Positions 55,065 to 64,000 of a DNA stretch of 64,000 bases are shown one piece after another. Under the pieces are notes generated by a model. That model searched no databases and had not been told where the DNA came from. It saw only the letters and a program-made list of their open reading frames with translations. The stretch is from Prorocentrum cordatum (taxonomy: Eukaryota; Sar; Dinophyceae; Prorocentrales; Prorocentraceae): the NCBI GenBank assembly GCA_963575745.1, contig CAUYUJ010003414.1:348559-412558 (forward strand), written 5' to 3'. The first letter of the stretch is position 1; each line of letters starts with the position of its first letter. The translations under genes and the position numbers were made by a program.

Positions 55065-57408
55065 ATCGAAACATCAGGTCCTCTTGAAATGTGGCGAACA
55101 GAGCGGCTGCGCGCTGGACCTCGCGCTCGCACACCGTCTGCCGACTCAGGTCTTCCAGAACCGCCGCGCCCAGGCTTCTCGCGGGGCAGCCGCTGATGGC
55201 CTGCCTGACCGCAACCGCCATTATTGACCGCTGTGTGATATGGTTCGATTTCCTGCCAACGGGCTCCTTCTTCGACTTGCAAGCGATCTGCCAGTCCATA
55301 GCAGGCGTGTCCTCTATGGCCACATTCGAATCCAGTGAATCCATTGCCAGAGCCTTGTGCTTCCTCAGCTCCGTGCGCAGTATTTTCACCATCTCGCCCC
55401 TATGCTGCAGCGTTTCGATGGCCGTGCCGATGTCCATCTGCGAGTACCTCTGGGGCGGGCATCGGATCAGCAGCGGGATGGGGCCAAGGTTGTTGGTTCA
55501 AGTCGCGCCAATGAGGCTGGAGGGCCCAGAGGGACTAGGGGGCCAACGCAGTCAGACAGCCTCCTCGCCTCACTTGGAAGGAGAGGGGGAGCGAGAGAAT
55601 GAGGGGGCGACGCGGCTCCCCGGGAGACTGAGGGGAAGAGAAGGCTCCCCGAGAGCCGCCAGAGTCGACGCCCCAAGACCCCAAGACAATTGATAAACAT
55701 AAGCAAATCTTGGAATCTCGTTCTGCATGATCTTCTCTACTCCATCCTGCGTCCCCCTCCTCATCCATATCCCCGCCCCCTGCTAATCCCCCCCCCCCCC
55801 CGGGGGGCAGCGGGGGGGGAGGGGGGGGGGGGGGGCGCCCAGGGCAGCGCGAACTCACTCGACTCAACTCGACGCACACTGAGCGCACCCCGAAAGGATT
55901 TGGAGCACGCGGGTTGCGCCCGCTTGCTCGGCGGGCGCCAGTGCGGGGCAGGCGCTTCCTGGCGCGCCGCATGTTGCACAGGGAGGCCGCGGCAATCGGG
56001 CTGCTCATGCGCCACCGCCGCCTCGAGCCAAACACGGGGCGCTAAACGAATGACCAAGACAACAGAGCTGCAGGGCGCGCGGGCCACGGGGGGGGCGGGG
56101 GGCCCCCAATGAGAGCACAGGTCGTTCGACTATCCACGCATCTCCACCTCCACCTGTTCTGGCTGGGCAGGGGCCCAGCGGGGGCCAAGGGGGGCCAATG
56201 GGCGCGGGCGGGGGGGCCCGGGGGGCGAGTGAACGAGGCGAGGAGTGCGCCATGCAAACTTACTCTTCCTAGAGCCACCTGCGCACTGCCGTCGGGCGAC
56301 GACGATTCCCGCGCGACCAGCTGGCCGAGAAACTGCGCCGCGCCCAACGACCGCAGCCCACCGTCTGAGAGACGCAGTGGCGCGCGCAGCGCGCTGGGCG
56401 GAAGCCCGCGTATCAAGCGAGACCGCGCGCGCTCGCGCGCCGCGCGAAGCTCCTGCTCCGCCGGCGCGACGTTGCAGCGCGCCAGGCACGGCCTCAGCGA
56501 CTCGATGGCGTAGGCGCCATCGTCGCGAGCAGGATGCGCACGGGCAGGCTCGCGCACCAAAACGGCCTCGGCTGGGGGGGGGGCGCCCGCCCCGAGCAGC
56601 GGTTCGGAGTGGACGAGAAGGGCCGTGAAAAGACGAGGGGGGGGGACCGCGCCGATAACGAAGCAAATTCTTGGAGAAGGACGAGGAGCCACGGGGGGGA
56701 AGTCGAGGGGGATGACGAGGAGCATAGCGGGCAGGACAGGAGTAGGAGGGGCGAGGTATGGAGGATGAGGATGAGGAGGGAGGGGAGCGGTTCACATGCC
56801 GCCCTCGTGATCCTCTTCATTTCCTCATCCCCGACCATTCCTCCGAATCGCCCTCTCCCTCTTGCCATCTGGCCCCACCTGCCCCTTTCTGCCTCCTCCT
56901 TCCCCCCCCGCCCCTGCTCCGTAATGTCCGCCCCCGCCCGCCTTTGTCCTCCCAGCATCGCTCTGCGCAAGAGCGGGCGCGCGAACGTCCACGGGCGAAA
57001 GCAGAAGGAGGACGGATGATGATGAGCAGAAGCATGAGAATTCGAGGTAGGGGGAGAGTTTCAGAGCTGGCGCGCGGAGCAGATGGATGGCTAGGGGACC
57101 ATCCTCGTCCTTCTATTCGCTGCTCGTCATTATCCTCCCTCCTCCTCCTCTTTGTGTCTCCCTCCTCTGTTCCCCCTCCTCTTCGCTACCTTTCCCCCCC
57201 CCCTTCCCCCCCCCCCCTCCTCCCCCTCCCCCAGCCACTGGGCGCTCCACCGGGCGAGCAGCGGAGGAGATTTCGCCGCCTGTGATCTCCCGCGAGAGCG
57301 GCTTGGCCTCCGCCGCGGGGATCACGAGAGGCCCCCCCCCGCGGTCTGGCTGTCGAGGCGACAGCGGCGGGGCAGCGCCGCTTCGAGACGACCCGACGAG
57401 CTCAACAT
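55065..57408 (-). CDS. 5' part of a multi-exon gene of unknown function, start at a leader relic
   Basis: The ATG at 57408 lies immediately after a spliced-leader relic: MLSSSGRLEAALPRRCRLDS, then across a G run (about 57332-57341, frame shift) IPAAEAKPLSREITGGEISS and AARPVERPVAGGG. Exon 2 (about 56571-56264) reads AEAVLVREPARAHPARDDGA, YAIESLRPCLARCNVAP, REQ-poor Arg-rich helices, SLGAAQFLGQLVARESSSPD and ends AQVALGR|GTAAGT. Exon 3 (56041-55859) follows TTTAG: RPVFGSRRRWRMSSPIAAAS, CNMRRARKRLPRTGARR, ending ELSR|GTGAGT. Exon 4 (55449-55065) follows CCCCAG: RYSQMDIGTAIETLQHRGEM, VKILRTELRKHKALAMDSLD. Introns 2 and 3 are both phase 0 and keep frame. The exon 1 donor was not located. Highly basic; function unknown. 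Confidence 0.6.
55450..55858 (-). other. Predicted 409 bp GT-AG intron
   Basis: Donor CGA|GTGAGT, acceptor CGCCCCAG|AGG TAC, phase 0 on both sides. It contains long G runs on the plus strand around 55795-55836. It removes several in-frame stops. Confidence 0.75.
56042..56263 (-). other. Predicted 222 bp GT-AG intron
   Basis: Donor AGGAAGA|GTAAGT, acceptor TTCGTTTAG|CGC CCC, phase 0. Reading continues VALGR to RPVFGSRRR. Confidence 0.75.
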
Positions 57409-57422
57409 TGAGCCAAAATGGC
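57408..57422 (-). other. Relict dinoflagellate spliced-leader sequence
   Basis: Minus strand GCCATTTTGGCTCAA, 15 bases identical to the 3' part of the dinoflagellate spliced leader (CCGTAGCCATTTTGGCTCAAG), with only the first five leader bases diverged. Leader relics in genomic DNA mark mRNAs that were trans-spliced, reverse transcribed and reinserted. The gene's ATG overlaps its end (GGCTCAATG). By chance a 15-mer match is very unlikely in 64 kb. Confidence 0.8.
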
Positions 57423-59041
57423 CGCGTGTAGCTGAGGAGGTCCAGAATTTACAGACTCAGCGCAAGAGAAACCATGCCCCCCCCCCCCCCCCCCAGAGGC
57501 GCCTCGCAACATCCCAATGAGAGCTCCGACCTGTGAGCGAAATTTGTGATCGTGAAAGCTCTGTTTCACATGTGCATGAATGGCCAAGTCGTTTTTTCCT
57601 TGATGCACTGGAACAAAACGAACGTTAGTAAACGAACCCAGAATCACCAGCTCACCTGAGCGTTCCAAGCAGAAACATATGGTCTGAAGGCCAAGGAAAA
57701 ACCTCAAACACAATACTGGGGGGCCCGCGGGGGCATCCACTGGCATGCATACTGGTGCACGCTGGCATGTACGCAGGGGGCGACCGTCAGGGCTCTCAGG
57801 CGCGACACCCCTGACGGATTCTATGCGCGAAAACGAAAGATTCGACGCCCGCAGCGAAAAGAGTACCAACGTCGAGCCCCAAGAGACGGCACGAGCCTGC
57901 CAAAACCACCGCCCGATTAAATATTACTACGTGTTCGGGCGCTTATACGACCCCGCAGCCTCCGAAGGCCAGCCAGGTGTGGTCGGATTATTTCTCGACG
58001 TGCTCCATAAGGAAAGCCTGTTCGACGTACTCTGCGACTGGATGGCCAAATAATGACGGCGAGAGCGGCCGGCCAGAAGCCGCTGGTTTTGGCGCCACAG
58101 CATACTGTACATGCCAATCGTACTTGCTCTACAAGGCGACGAAAAAGGGTGCTGCGTGCACGCGCCACGTCTACAGCGCTACAGGCAATGTGCTCTGCCG
58201 AACCTTTGAGCTTCAAATCCTCGGCCCTAAAGAGTTTTGAAGGGCCCGGAGCCGAACGCGCCGAATCTCTCGGGGCTCCCCGCGTGCCTCCTGGGGGCCA
58301 AGAGGGCCCCCAGACGGGCCAAGAGGGCCCCACGAGGCCTTTAAGACGGTCCAAGAGGATCCCGAGTCGTCGAAAGATCGTTCCAAGACGCCAAAGATGG
58401 CCTCAAGACGACCCAAGAGGAATAAGTCTGGCGTTCTCGCCTTTTCGGTCTTCCGACGTTCCAAGACGGCCAAAGAGGCCCCCAAGACCACCCCAAAACA
58501 GCCAGAGAGGCCTCCAAGAGAGCGAGATGGAGGAGGAGACGCATCAGCCTGGTGCGCACTTATCTGGTCGATTGCCCACGGGTGCGCACGCAAGGCGGAA
58601 TGAAAGAAAATATAGCCTCCGCGGTGAACAGAGAAGAGCTGCACTGGTGGGGTCTCGCGCCAGAGACACAACCGCCTCGCGCGCACTTATCTGGTCAATT
58701 GCCTAAGGATGCGCGCGCAAGGTGGAGCGACCAGCCCTTGAAAATACAAATCATCGAATTCACTGGGCTGACCGCAGGTGGGCGTCACCTGCAAGCCAGC
58801 ATTGCAGCCTGGCGCGCCTCGGCGCGAATGGCGCGCACGCTGAGGCGCCGACCAATTCCCTTTCTGAACATTCGGACGCCAACAATGAAACGAGCAGAGG
58901 GCTCCACGTCTACTGGATAGTGCACGGGGCACCGTGTGGAGAGGGGCCGGCCCCTTCTGGGAAGCCGCCGCCCTCTCGGGAGGCAAGGCCGCTCTGCTCC
59001 CCCACCTCTCCTCCACCCCTCCTCCCTCGAGGAAGCGCAGC
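57423..59041. repeat. Spacer with an outlying satellite block
   Basis: Between two minus-strand genes. A CCAAGAGGCC/CCAAGACGGCC satellite patch occupies about 58240-58520, including the TTTTCGGTCTTCCGACG junction seen in the 2-5 kb array. TTATCTGGTCGATTGCCCA and TTATCTGGTCAATTGCCTA at about 58560 and 58688 mark a 128 bp direct repeat. No gene seen. Confidence 0.6.
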
Positions 59042-60980
59042 TCACTCGTCCAGGGGGTCCGTCGACTCCATGACGTCTCTAGCCATTGGTTGCCCAGGGC
59101 ACAAAGCCTGGACCGCTTTCCTAAATATACCCTTTGCAACGCACCCCAGGAACCGGTTCCGCAGCTCGGTGATCGGCATCGACTGGTTTGGCTGCGCCCG
59201 CCTTGGAGGTGACGTCTTGAACCATTTCAGCGCTGGGCATGGACCAACCATGGGTGCGTTCGCAGTGTCATTGCACCGCTCCAGCGCATGCGGCCTGCCT
59301 CTCTCCACGCCCCAGTCGAACCAGTACTTGCTCCGCAGACGTCCGCCGTCCTGGTCTTTGAAGCTCGGGTAAGGCACGTAGATGGGGAGACAATAGTGGA
59401 GAAAATTGGGGACTTGATGACCAGGTAGCGCCTGCTGCGGCGAGCGACCTGGCATGAGGAACGACAGGATCTCCTCGACGTCCGTGTAGCACGCGTCCAC
59501 GCGCAGGGCTTCAACGGCCTGCCAGTCTTCGAAATAAGCCACAGCGGACGATAGCATCATATTTTCCTGCATGAACTGCCGACGACCTCTGTGAGCAGTG
59601 ACCAAATTCCAACTCCACATATCAATGTAATAACCCTTGGGCGCATACTTGTGCAACCGTGCGTTGATGCTGTTCCAATCTGGCGCAAGCAAGTCCCAGT
59701 CATCCCGGTGCGCTATGTAGGGCACCCCAGAGCCATGAAAAGTGCCAAACTCGTAGAGTGTCAGGCCTCTGCAGCCTGTCTCCCCGTCCTTGTCACCGCT
59801 ACAAACCCAACTCAGGAACTCGTCCTCGCTCATATTGTGCCCCTCGAAATTAAAGTGACACAGGGTACTATCCAACTGTGGCCTCAAATTTTCGTACCGC
59901 TGGCCCACAACAAAGCCATTCTGCACTCGAGTCGGCACGGGCCCCGCCCAGTCGCGGGGCGCCGCGGCCGTGTCCAGCTTCGCGGTGAGAGGGCGCAGGA
60001 AAACAAAATCTGGGCCACCAGGGCCACGACGTCCCTGGACGGCCCTGCCTTGCTGCACCACTGGTAGAACCCGTGCGGCTTGCTCAGCCATATCGACGTC
60101 GCGTCATTGAAGGCCTCCACGAAGTACTGCGTGAACCGTGGGGGCCAGGCGAGGGCTCTGTGGCGCTCCTGCAGGTGGTCCCTCATGGACTCGTCACACC
60201 CGGAGACTATCGCGGTCAGAGGTCCGGGCTGCCCGGCCGACAGGGCGGAGAAAAACAGCAGCTCGCTCTGCCACAGGTTGAACGGGCGGCAGTCCACGGT
60301 GGACACGACGTGGACCTCTTCGGCAGTGCCGGTCTGCTCCAGAGGCCGCGTGGGGAGCGGTGGCTCCGGGCGGCGAGCTTCAGCGGAGGGGGGTGGCGAG
60401 GAGGGTGCGGGGGTGGCGCGGAGGAGGGGGGGAGGCGTTCCCGACGACGGCCAGGACGCAGAGCCAGGCTCCTTGACGGGACGCTTCAGGTAGAAGCTCC
60501 ACTGCGATGCCACTGCTGCGGAATCAAAGAGCTCCAACGGTTCAGGAGTCCACTCATGCGCCACCAGCTGATCAGGCATCTCGGCAAACTTGTAGCACTG
60601 CCCCCAGTGGCTCGAGTGTCTCAGAAAACCTGCACACTGCCCATCACCACAGCAATCGACGAAAGGATTTGCCTCCTCACAGGAGCCCGCAGTCGCACTA
60701 ACGTTCGACCACATGTGGTAGACGATGTCCCAATTGCAGCCTGACGCCAGCGGGTCGGGAACGAATGATTGCATCGGGAACATGGCCTGAGAGGCTATCT
60801 CTCCATACTGCTCTGCAGAAAGGGAAGCCACGCCTCTGGAAGAGCCATGGAAAACGCCAAGGCAGTACACGCAGATGCCGCCAACGGCCAGCAGGAGATG
60901 CTGGTAACTGCCCCGTGCTCGTGTGGTCGTGTCCTGCCGTCTCGAGCAGGAAGCCGTGGTCTGCTCGACGAACGCATCAT
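59042..60980 (-). CDS. Hydroxyproline O-arabinosyltransferase / Ser-galactosyltransferase-like glycosyltransferase
   Basis: ATG ATG at 60980; a short basic N-terminus, then a hydrophobic anchor (HLLLAVGGICVYCLGVF) typical of type II Golgi glycosyltransferases. A Cys-rich stem (FVDCCGDGQC) and a Pro/Ser linker lead to the catalytic domain from about residue 220: EEVHVVSTVDCRPFNLWQSE, LLFFSALSAGQPGPLTAIVS, then FTQYFVEAFND and KPHGFYQW, all hallmarks of the HPAT/SGT (GT95/GT96-like) group that glycosylates hydroxyproline or serine in secreted proteins. The metal-binding DPD is where the frame breaks: it reads ALV, then P-DFVFLRPL one base out of frame, near 60014-60016. A second one-base break is at the C4 run 60911-60914. 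Downstream, TLYEFGTFHGSGVPYIAHRD and KGYYIDMWSWNL fit the family. The stop is at 59042-59044. It appears intronless, 646 codons, with a leader relic 49 bp upstream. Confidence 0.75.
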
Positions 60981-61028
60981 AGCACCATCGCCCTGCGGCT
61001 CGATGGCCGAAACCTTAGCCGAAATGAC

Positions 61029-61049
61029 TTTGAGCCAAAATGGATACGG
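61029..61049 (-). other. Relict dinoflagellate spliced-leader sequence
   Basis: Minus strand CCGTATCCATTTTGGCTCAA matches the leader CCGTAGCCATTTTGGCTCAA at 19 of 20 positions. It lies 49 bp upstream of the glycosyltransferase ATG, in the correct orientation. A relic upstream of an intronless gene fits a reverse-transcribed, reinserted mRNA. Immediately upstream is a CTC/GGA tract (61058-61087). Confidence 0.9.
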
Positions 61050-61166
61050 GCGAGATGGAGGAGGAGGAGGAGGAGGAGGAGGAGGAGCCTTTTCGCCAAA
61101 CTTACTGTCCTCTGGGACGGGGGTTGGGTCTTTTGGGTGGGGACGGGGAGCAGCACTGACAACTGC

Positions 61167-61180
61167 AGCCATTTTGGCTC
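61167..61180 (+). other. Second spliced-leader-like match, opposite strand
   Basis: AGCCATTTTGGCTC, 14 bases identical to the leader core, on the plus strand 118 bp from the minus-strand relic. Flanks are CTGC and TCAG instead of CCGT and AAG. It might be a relic for a plus-strand insert or part of an inverted duplication; no plus-strand gene is evident beyond it. On the minus strand the same bases hold an in-context ATG (CCAAAATGGCTGCAG). Confidence 0.5.
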
Positions 61181-61475
61181 TCAGCGGAGGGGCGTCAGAC
61201 CAAAGACGCTCGCTCTCACACCAAAGACAGCATGCCCTCGCTTCATCACGCTAGGCAGGCCAAAGCACAGCGCCAGCCTACATCATGCCATGCCACACTC
61301 TATGATGTCGTCGCTTGCTCTGTCATTTTACCTTGTCACACATCACACCCTTGTTACTGCAGGCCTTGATTAACTATGGTGGGATGGAGAGGCACGTGGG
61401 GCTACGATGCCGGCTGGTGGGACGCCTGACTGCGTCTGCCTCACCACTGCCCTGGCTGCCTAGCATACCTAGTGT
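61181..61475. other. No gene seen
   Basis: About 300 bp of ordinary composition with a short direct repeat, CACACCAAAGACAGCATG beside AGACCAAAGACGC. No motif recognised. Confidence 0.5.
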
Positions 61476-61622
61476 TAGGTCGGGCATGCCCCCCAACAGG
61501 CGTTTTTGGGCGAAAATTATAAGACCATACTCAAACAGTGTTCAAACATGGTCAAACATACTCAAAAACCGTGTTTGACTAGTTTTGAACATTCCTCTTG
61601 TAGAGGGACACGCCCGACCTAC
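61476..61622. mobile_element. 147 bp MITE related to 21437-21572
   Basis: Left end TAGGTCGGGCATGCCCCCCA and right end (reverse complement) GTAGGTCGGGCGTGTCCCTC form terminal inverted repeats. The AT-rich centre holds CAAACAGTGTTCAAACATGG and AAAACCGTGTTTGAC. Flanks ACCTAGTGT (61467-61475) and ACCTAATGG (61623-61631) look like a 9 bp target duplication with two mismatches. Confidence 0.75.
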
Positions 61623-61879
61623 ACCTAATGGACTGGCAGTCCACCAGGCAGCACCTGCTCAACAGCGTACAGGCAAGCCCTTCACTGTGGTGCATTTGCT
61701 TTAGTTGGGCGCGGATTTCGTCCTCTCTGTTCGGCATTTCCCCTCTGAGTATCCGATTGGGCATGTATCGTATGTTCTTGTGCTGCCCCTCCTCAGCGGC
61801 AGACGGCGGCGTTACTCTATAATCCCTCCAGCCCTCTGGGCGTGAGTGGTTTAGGGAGCCCTCTCTGTCCTCAACCCCT

Positions 61880-62246
61880 TTTCTTCCCCTTCGGGGAGGG
61901 GTTTATCACTGTTCCCTATGAATAAACACCCCCTCCCCCAGGCGACTGGGGGCCAACCAGGGTCCATGCCGACCCCCCCCCCCGCCATCCCTTGTAGCAA
62001 ACAATACAAAACACACTCTGCCTCCAAATTCGGAACATGCGCAGCCAACCCGATGCGGCCCCCCCCAACATCCCTGTCAAAAAAATGCAGAGTACACTTG
62101 GCGGCGGCGGCGGCGGCTGCAGCGGCGGCTGCGGCGGCTGCGGCGGCGGCGGGGGCGGGGGCGGGGGCGGCGGCGGCGGCGGCGGTGGCGGCAGCGGCTG
62201 CGGCGGCGGCGGCGGTTTGGCAGCGGGCGGCGGCGGCGGCGGCGGC

Positions 62247-62289
<43 letters not shown>

Positions 62290-62520
62290 TGAGGCGGCGG
62301 CGGCGGCGGTAGCGGTGGCGGCAGCGGCTGCGGCGGCGGCGGCGGTTTGGCAGCGGGGCGGCGGCGGCGGCGGCGGCGGCGGATTGGCCCCCAGTAGCTG
62401 CCCATCCCAAGACGACTGCTGAATATGCTGAGGCTCGGGCCAGACTCGGGTGCTACGTATGAGTTGGGAGGGCGGGTGGGAGTGAGCGAGACGGCTTGCG
62501 GGCGGGGAGGGGGTAACTTG
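61880..62520. repeat. Copy of the 9.7-10.2 kb dispersed repeat, invaded by a GGC expansion
   Basis: The left part (CACCCCCTCCCCCAGGCGAC, GGGTCCATGCCGACCCCCC, AAACACACTCTG) matches the leader at about 9765-9850. The right part (GGGCGGGTGGGAGTGAGCGA, GACGGC) matches about 10175-10200. Between them the usual unit is replaced by roughly 290 bp of GGC/GCT trinucleotides (62098-62390) with an internal duplication of GGCAGCGGCTGCGGCGGCGG-CGGTTTGGCAGCGG. Confidence 0.85.
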
Positions 62521-62584
62521 ACCCCTCGCCCTACCCCTTCCCCCTGGACCTGGAGAGGCCGTTCCGCGGGTCGTCAGGGCGTCC

Positions 62585-62890
62585 AAGATGGGCAGCCGAA
62601 AAGGCGCCGCATGCTGTAATTTCATAGGGTTTCGGGACCCGACGGGGGGACAGAGAACAGTGCTCGTCCCTCTTTCGATCGCCTCCAAGATGGCCCCAAG
62701 AGACCTCCCAGACCCCCCCAAAGAGCCCCAAGAGGGCCCCAACAGCGCCCCAAGAGAGCCCCAAGGGAGCCCCAAGGGAGCCCCGAGAGGCACCACGGGA
62801 ACCCCAAAAGGGCCCAGAGACCTCCAAAATATCCCCAAGAAGGTCCCGGGATACCCCCAAGATGCCTCCAAGAGCCTCCCAGAGCGAAAG
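62585..62890. repeat. CCAAGAGGCC-type satellite, most distal block
   Basis: CCAAGATGGCCCCAAGAGAC, CCCCAAGAGGGCCCCAACAG and CCCCAAGGGAGCCCC units, again making long meaningless Gly/Leu-rich minus frames. 62890-63290 shows no gene. Confidence 0.85.
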
Positions 62891-63294
62891 ACCCAGAGAA
62901 GTAGAAGGATATATGCGTGGGCAGGAGGAGGTGCGCCCGAAAGCCACGACTGCCGGCATGCTTCGCACAAGAGATTGTTCTGGAATGGGCTGGTGGGGAT
63001 GCGCGAAGCGTGAAGAATTACCTTGCCTGGGCGATGACATTTATTTCTCTGCTTGCTCGTCCCATTCTGCACAAGCCTCGCTCTGCATACGTGTTCCATC
63101 GAACGCTGCAGCGCATTGCTTGCTTGAGTTAGCGCAGAGTCAATGATCCCGGCAAAGCAACCTAACATCGATGTGTAGGAGCATATCTGGAAGCATTCCC
63201 CTTAAGATTCGGATGAGAATCCAGTTGTAGAATTCTGCTGTTCTCGCAGTCGTAGTCGCATTCGCGATGACAGTCGCAGTGGCAACGGCAGTCG

Positions 63295-64000
63295 CAGTCA
63301 CAGCCTCAGCCTCAGCCTGCCTCAGCCTCAGCCTCAGCCTGCCTCAGCCTCAGCCTGCCTCAGCCTCAGCCTCAGCCTGCTTCAGCCTCAGCCTCAGTCT
63401 GCCTTCAGCCTCGGCCTCCTCAGCCTGCCTCAGCCTCAGCCTCAGCCTCAGCCCTCAGCCTCAGCCTCAGCCTGCCTCTGCCTCAGCCTCAGCCTGCCTT
63501 CAGCCTCAGGCCTCAGCCTCAGCCTCAGCCTGCCTCAGCCTCAGCCTGCAGCCTCAGCCTCAGCCTCAGCCTCAGCCTGCCTCAGCCTCAGCCTGCCTCA
63601 GCCTCAGCCTCAGCCTGCCTCAGCCTCAGCCTCAGCCTGCTTCAGCCTCAGCCTCAGTCTGCCTTCAGCCTCAGGCCTCTCAGCCTCAGCCTCAGCCTCA
63701 GCCTCAGCCTCAGCATCAGCCTCAGCCTCAGCCTCAGCCTCAGCCTCAGCCTCAGCCTCAGCCTCAGCCTCAGCCTCAGCCTCAGCCTGCCTCAGCCTCA
63801 GCCTCAGCCTGCCTCAGCCTCAGCCTCAGCCTCAGCCTCAGCCTCAGCCTCAGCCTCAGCCTGCTTCAGCCTCAGCCTCAGTCTGCCTTCAGCCTCCTCA
63901 GCCTCAGCCTGCCTCAGCCTCAGCCTCAGCCTCAGCCTCAGCCTCAGCCTCAGCCTCAGCCTCAGCCTCAGCCTCAGCCTCAGCCTGCCTCAGCCTCAGC
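63295..64000. repeat. CAGCCT hexamer array running off the window
   Basis: About 700 bp of CAGCCT with periodic CAGCCTGC, CTTCAGCCT and CAGTCTGCC variants that themselves recur (CAGCCTGCTTCAGCCTCAGC, then CAGTCTGCCTTCAGCC near 63390, 63650 and 63890), giving a higher-order pattern of roughly 250 bp. It is preceded by a diverged GTCGCAGT prelude at 63245-63295. The true length is unknown. Confidence 0.97.

Noticed and set aside
55485-55520. tRNA-like T-arm (GGTTCAAGTC)
   Set aside because: No matching acceptor stem, D-arm or anticodon arm could be laid out around it, and it lies inside a predicted intron.
61916-62410. Poly-Pro, poly-Ala and poly-Gly ORFs
   Set aside because: All are readings of the GGC trinucleotide expansion.

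Overview
The window looks like nuclear DNA of a dinoflagellate. The evidence is: two relics of the dinoflagellate trans-splicing leader (core CCATTTTGGCTCAA, at 57408-57422 and 61029-61049); recognisable coding regions that almost all lie on the minus strand, a unidirectional array; high GC; very dense low-complexity and foldback DNA; and protein families typical of these algae (a C5 DNA methyltransferase fold, a hydroxyproline-arabinosyltransferase-type glycosyltransferase, and a LINE-type endonuclease fragment). The style recalls Prorocentrum-like assemblies, but genus is a guess.

Layout. 1-9140: a degenerate satellite of 10-13 bp CCAAGACGGCC/CCAAGAGGCC units in 380-410 bp higher-order units, with a duplicated 250 bp module. 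It makes long Pro/Arg-rich or Gly/Leu-rich ORFs that are not genes. 9.1-13.3 kb: a foldback element, a composite ~140 bp repeat family, a 254 bp tandem array and a 53 bp array. 13.8-18.1 kb: remains of an AP-endonuclease-type LINE protein with an amber codon, next to a 213 bp element flanked by 5 bp direct repeats. 18.7-30.0 kb: a foldback/MITE-rich island of at least five families (one copy with a 9 bp target duplication), a 73 bp tandem array and trinucleotide expansions. 30.0-33.1 kb: no gene seen.

33.2-61.0 kb is the gene-bearing block, all minus strand. From upstream (high coordinates): a Golgi-type glycosyltransferase (60980-59042, apparently intronless, spliced-leader relic 49 bp upstream); a multi-exon gene of unknown function (57408 to perhaps 50109) whose start codon abuts a second relic; a coiled-coil-rich unknown (46939-44017); a small unknown (40688-40292); a large unknown (40037-36691); and a C5 cytosine methyltransferase-like protein (35839-33187). 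Several introns have GT-AG borders whose phases restore the reading frame. Almost every gene also has single-base frame breaks, some in G/C homopolymers, best explained by consensus errors but possibly decay. 61.2-64.0 kb has another terminal-inverted-repeat element, a copy of the 9.7 kb repeat family invaded by a GGC expansion, more satellite, and a CAGCCT array running off the end.

No operon-like functional link between neighbouring genes is visible. The methyltransferase could in principle act on the CpG-rich repeats, or belong to a retroelement as described for other dinoflagellates, but neither is shown here.
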